From: an uncultured Gemmiger sp.
GTDB lineage: Bacteria; Bacillota; Clostridia; Oscillospirales; Ruminococcaceae
DNA: 64,000 bases
Assembly (NCBI RefSeq): GCF_934561205.1
Contig: NZ_CAKTFU010000002.1
Coordinates: 124,001-188,000 of the forward strand
Reading direction: 5' to 3'
A program made the translations under genes and the position numbers. How positions within the stretch are numbered: the stretch's first letter is position 1; every line of letters begins with the position of its first letter. The notes under the pieces were generated by a model, which saw nothing but the letters and a program-made list of their open reading frames with translations, ran no database searches and had not been told where the DNA came from. Positions 60,746 through 64,000 of the stretch are shown here, one piece after another.

Positions 60746-61473
60746 AGGGTCTTCCCCCATTGTTTGTTTTTCCAACTCAAATATCGGATTTTAATCTGTG
60801 CGTAGTGCTTTTGGCTGACAGGTAGTTCCTCTCCATTGCTTAGAACCACTTTATCATAATTCAGCTTTTTAATGTGTGCCATATTCACAAGATAGCTCTT
60901 TTGGATTCGCAAAAATCCGTCTGACGCCAACTCGTTCTCCAAATCCTCAAGCTTTGCGTAAAAACGATCCTCGCCTTGCAGAGGATTTTCCGTATGCAAA
61001 ACCACAATGCGCTGCCGGCTTTCCAGATAAAGGATGTCCTTATAGGCAACTCGATACGGTTCGGCGTTTACGGAAAATCGCAGTTCTTTTTTGCCGTGGG
61101 GAATCTCAGCCAAAGCATCCCGAAAATACAGCGGCAGTTTCTGCTGCATTTCCTGTTTCAAAAGGTAGCGGAACGCCCGTACTTCGTACCCTTCTATGGA
61201 AAATTCGGGGTAGTTCGTCACAAAAATGAGTATCGTGTCCAGATGCAGTTCCCGTACCCGCCGTGCAATATCCATACCACTTCGTTCATCCATATCAATA
61301 TCCAGAAACAGTATCTGATACTGCGACAACTGTTGATCCGTTATCGCAGCAGGGTGCGCACTTTTTGTTACGCAGGCCGATATTCCCGGAGGCAGCGGCT
61401 GACCGGTAACGACATCTGTGAGTTGCTGTAAAAAATCTTTGTCGTCATCGCAGAGTAAAATATGGATTTTCAT
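60742..61473 (-). CDS. agrA: AgrA-like LytTR response regulator
   Basis: A 243-residue regulator: receiver domain with acidic pocket LLCDDDKDF, phosphorylated Asp58 in QILFLDIDMDERSG, and Lys region LLKQEM, then a LytTR DNA-binding domain (KELRFSVNAEPYRVAYKDIL ... FLRIQKSYLVNMAHIKKL). The start at 61473 follows AAAGAGGA; the longer frame from 61554 lacks support. First gene of the agr-like group, coupled to the kinase. Confidence 0.9.
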   Translation of the reverse strand: MKIHILLCDDDKDFLQQLTDVVTGQPLPPGISACVTKSAHPAAITDQQLSQYQILFLDIDMDERSGMDIARRVRELHLDTILIFVTNYPEFSIEGYEVRAFRYLLKQEMQQKLPLYFRDALAEIPHGKKELRFSVNAEPYRVAYKDILYLESRQRIVVLHTENPLQGEDRFYAKLEDLENELASDGFLRIQKSYLVNMAHIKKLNYDKVVLSNGEELPVSQKHYAQIKIRYLSWKNKQWGKTL

Positions 61474-61638
61474 GGCAGCGTCCTCTTTTTTCATTTGTCG
61501 AAGCAGACGACCCTCTTTGCAATCCAACATACGGTTAAATCTCCTAAAAGTCAAAATATATGTATAGTGTAATACTAACTCTTCACCACACCGATTTGCA
61601 AGTAAAATCGCATAAAATTATTTTGACACAGAGAAATT

Positions 61639-62015
61639 GTGCTGTCAGATATAGAAAAACAGGATATCGACAGGAAAGATACAGAACACCATCATTCTAT
61701 CGGAGAACACATTTGCGCATTGCGGGTAAGCAAAGGTTGGACGCAACAAACATTAGGCAAAAAGCCTTTTTCTACACGCTGTGTCCGGCATTGTTGCCGG
61801 TCCGGTTTTTATATACTCGTACTTTGTGGCAAAGCACTCTTGTTTTATGCCAAATTTGTAGAAACGAGGAATGAACCGTGCTATTTTAATAGCACGATAA
61901 CGCACAGCTTACAACGGTTTCCTGCTCAGTATCAGGCATCGGTACGCAGATGCTTGCAGTTGGGGTCACACAGTTTAACCTGTTATCATTCTATTATACA
62001 TGGAGGAAAAAGACG
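61639..62015 (+). pseudogene. Remnant of an XRE-type regulator gene
   Basis: The frame opens with SIGEHICALRVSKGWTQQTL, the first two helices of a Cro/CI DNA-binding domain, and then loses all similarity after LGKK. No continuation was found in the other frames. What follows is non-coding up to the lipoprotein start. Confidence 0.5.
61877..61896. promoter_or_regulatory. 20-base palindrome upstream of the lipoprotein operon
   Basis: CGTGCTATT-tt-AATAGCACG, perfect 9-base arms, 120 bases upstream of the lipoprotein start. Possible operator; the binding protein is unknown. Confidence 0.45.
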
Positions 62016-62765
62016 ATGAAAATGACAATACCCGCCTTGCTTTTGTCCGCGATACTTCTTACTGCCTGCAGCGAGAAAAAGACCTTGTCGAACAACTATA
62101 CCGACACCCTCGTCAAGCCTTCTTCGCAGTCCGATTCCGCCGCCGCGGAATCCCATGATACACCTCAATCGGCAGAATCAAAGGACTCCTTTGAAGCGTT
62201 CGGTCAGCAGGAAACCGACTACACGATACCCTCGGAACAAATCGTTTCGGTCGGTGACACGATAAAAAATGTGAGTCTGATGAATTTTTCTTCCGGAACA
62301 GCCGATTTTGCTTCCCAGGCGACTGTGACCGTGGATTCCGTGCAGCGGATATCAGCTCAGGACCCGCTTGCTGCGGAAATTGTTGCCGATCCCTACACAA
62401 AAACCGAGGGCTTTGACTGGGTTCTTTTGACGATGACGATTGAAAACATCGGCACAGCGGATGCAGACTTTTGCTGCGATGGTACGCTTTGGAGTGTACC
62501 GCAGGACACCATGGTGGCGCAAATGAGTGCAGATCATTTCTGGACAGACAGCGCGTATCTGGCAGATAATGACTCTCCGGTTCCCACAAACGGTACCATT
62601 TCGATCCCTGCCGGAGATGTGGTCACCTTCACGTCTGCCTGTCAGGTTTCTTCCGATGCCCCGCGCGACGGCGAAAAACTCTACTGGGAACTGAACCCTC
62701 ATTCAGACAGCTTTTTTTACAAGGCCGGTCGTCATGAGGTTTACTTTGTGGAGATCGAATCATGA
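62016..62765 (+). CDS. Lipoprotein with DUF4352-like domain
   Basis: A 249-residue lipoprotein: signal MKMTIPALLLSAILLTAC (Cys18), a Ser-rich linker, and an immunoglobulin-like domain resembling DUF4352/DUF5067 (VDSVQRISAQDPLAAEIV, then FDWVLLTMTIENIGTADADF and a conserved end GRHEVYFVEIES). Such domains are often attached to the outside of the membrane in transport or stress systems. It starts behind TGGAGG and overlaps the next gene by four bases, forming an operon with two ABC-2-like membrane proteins. Confidence 0.78.
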   Translation: MKMTIPALLLSAILLTACSEKKTLSNNYTDTLVKPSSQSDSAAAESHDTPQSAESKDSFEAFGQQETDYTIPSEQIVSVGDTIKNVSLMNFSSGTADFASQATVTVDSVQRISAQDPLAAEIVADPYTKTEGFDWVLLTMTIENIGTADADFCCDGTLWSVPQDTMVAQMSADHFWTDSAYLADNDSPVPTNGTISIPAGDVVTFTSACQVSSDAPRDGEKLYWELNPHSDSFFYKAGRHEVYFVEIES

Positions 62766-63565
62766 AGAAGATACGGATACAACCATTTCTCTACCGCGCC
62801 TTTCACAGCAGCGGGTTCCGGCTGTCCTTTGTTCTGGGGCTGTTCCTTGCCGTTTTTCAAATCGTGCAGATGATAACGCCCATAGACAGCGGCTATATAT
62901 ATCCCGCATCCTTATATGCAATGTGGGTCGGCGGCGAGTGGGCCTCTTACGCAAGCTCTCTGCTTTTTCTGCTTCTTCCGCTGATAGCCACGCTGCCGTT
63001 TTCTGACTGTGTGGCACGGGATAAAAAAACAGGCTACATCTACCATCTTCTGCTGCATCAAGAGCGAAACACTGTGTTTTTGGAGTGCGCCCTGACGGCA
63101 TTTATCTCCGGCTTTTCTGCCGCAATCTTGCCGTTTCTGGAGAATTTTCTCCTCTGTGCAACGCTGTATCCGGCCTTGCCGCCTCAGGCATCGACATACA
63201 CCTTTTCGCCCTCGTTGCACGGATTTCTTGTAAATGTGTTTTACACGCGCCCCTTGCTGTATTGCCTTGTATATATTCTGCTGATCGGCGTTTTCTTTGG
63301 CGCCCTTGCCGTATTGGGTATGTCCCTCGGCTTTCTTATAAAATCCCCGATTTTTGTACATTTACTGGTATTTGCGCTGTACTTCTGGGTCTATTACATC
63401 ACGATGCAGCTGGGGTGGTATTCCCTGAACCCGTATGTATTTCTCAACCCAACGCAGACCGTAGTTTTCCCGATGAGGGTGTATCTCGTCTATGTCATAG
63501 GAATGTTTGTCACGGCAGCCTTGATTATTTTTGCAGGAGGGCGTCGCTATGAGGCTGTATCATAA
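62762..63565 (+). CDS. ABC-2-type membrane protein 1
   Basis: A 267-residue protein with about six membrane helices: FRLSFVLGLFLAVFQIVQMI, ASSLLFLLLPLIATLPF, LVYILLIGVFFGALAVLGMSLGF and VYVIGMFVTAALIIFAGG. The topology and the segment FSDCVARDKKTGYIYHLLL match ABC-2 permease-like subunits of efflux systems. The ATP-binding partner is not in the window and may lie beyond its end. Translationally coupled to the lipoprotein (ATGA). Confidence 0.75.
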   Translation: MKKIRIQPFLYRAFHSSGFRLSFVLGLFLAVFQIVQMITPIDSGYIYPASLYAMWVGGEWASYASSLLFLLLPLIATLPFSDCVARDKKTGYIYHLLLHQERNTVFLECALTAFISGFSAAILPFLENFLLCATLYPALPPQASTYTFSPSLHGFLVNVFYTRPLLYCLVYILLIGVFFGALAVLGMSLGFLIKSPIFVHLLVFALYFWVYYITMQLGWYSLNPYVFLNPTQTVVFPMRVYLVYVIGMFVTAALIIFAGGRRYEAVS

Positions 63566-64000
63566 AGCTGTAAAAATGCTCTCGCACGACCTATCTGCCG
63601 GACTTCGGCAGCAGAGTTTCTTTTTCCTTGTGACGGTTCTGTTTGTCTTAACTGCGTGCATTGCATGGGACGGCAAATTTTTACGTTGGTGCGATTTTAC
63701 CGGGTGCGCTGCGCAGAAACCGGGGGTATGTGACTATCTTGTTTTTCTTCTGGAGGGTATGGAACCGCATGATTTCAATCGTTCCAACGGATTTCGCTTT
63801 CCCGCCATATGGATGATGTTTTTCGTTCTGTTTCTGATTTCCGTTGCGCGATACGCAAAAAGCGATATGTATGGCATAGGTCAGCAGCTGCTGCTAAAAA
63901 GCGGAAGCAGAGACCTTTGGTGGTTTTCCAAAATGGTTTGGGCTTTTGTCTCTGCCGCCTTGTATTATTCGGTAATTGTTGTCACCGCTATGCTGTACCT
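63549..64000 (+). CDS. ABC-2-type membrane protein 2 (partial, runs off the window)
   Basis: The ATG at 63549 follows GCAGGAGGGCG and lies 17 bases inside the previous gene. The product begins MRLYHKAVKMLSHDLSAGLR, has a membrane helix (SFFFLVTVLFVLTACIAW) and a second (WMMFFVLFLISVARYA), and continues past position 64000. It appears to be a second membrane subunit of the same transporter. Confidence 0.75.
   Translation, partial: MRLYHKAVKMLSHDLSAGLRQQSFFFLVTVLFVLTACIAWDGKFLRWCDFTGCAAQKPGVCDYLVFLLEGMEPHDFNRSNGFRFPAIWMMFFVLFLISVARYAKSDMYGIGQQLLLKSGSRDLWWFSKMVWAFVSAALYYSVIVVTAMLY

Overview
The window looks like a chromosome segment of a GC-rich gut Oscillospiraceae (Faecalibacterium / Gemmiger / Subdoligranulum neighbourhood). 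The core is GC-rich with strong CTG, GAG and AAG codon use and Firmicute-type sigma-A promoters. It carries Firmicute regulators (T-box, CIRCE, ZTP riboswitch, BlaI) and a leader before queT that fits the preQ1-III class, which is known from this family. This placement is inference; no rRNA lies in the window.

From 1 to about 47.3 kb the segment is mostly ordinary housekeeping DNA in short operons. In order it holds: a DNA-metabolism protein and an orphan BlaI repressor; serC-serA (serine synthesis); a pyridoxal kinase, trmL and degV; queT under a riboswitch; a HAD phosphatase; secA; DUF3783 and apbE; a T-box-controlled ABC importer; gpsA-ftsW downstream of a phosphoesterase and an unusual ParB-like/BMP fusion; a duplicated CmpB-type membrane protein; queH; cca-acpS-mazF; a membrane-anchored MerR regulator; galT; an orphan FkbH-like protein with TSCPD and PHP proteins; a LysR regulator; a CPBP protease, tadA, an SDR, metA and a glycosyltransferase; a sigma factor with a DUF4179 partner; fhs under a ZTP riboswitch; a small esterase cluster; htpG under two CIRCE boxes; and a DUF4430 lipoprotein with an ECF S component.

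At about 47.3 kb, next to tRNA-Tyr, composition and gene content change. First comes an AT-richer regulator / DUF2971 / zinc-ribbon cluster with two damaged or non-canonical small genes. From about 50.6 to 58.6 kb there is a cassette of three large serine recombinase genes (the middle one lacks the catalytic domain), two stand-alone resolvase-fold proteins with Ala at the catalytic Ser position, a DinG-like helicase and a small HTH protein. This reads as part of an integrative element, although no relaxase or secretion genes are visible. From 58.6 to 61.5 kb is a decaying agr quorum-sensing locus. Response regulator and kinase are intact, and the promoter has a 21-bp-period direct repeat, but agrB is shortened and agrD has neither a start codon nor an uninterrupted frame. 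The window ends in a lipoprotein plus ABC-2-like membrane operon.

Linked functions include: queuosine precursor uptake and maturation (queT, queH) with tRNA modification (trmL, tadA, cca); PLP supply (pyridoxal kinase) beside the PLP enzyme SerC; serine and one-carbon metabolism (serC, serA, fhs); and four RNA- or repressor-controlled switches readable from sequence (preQ1, T-box, ZTP, CIRCE).
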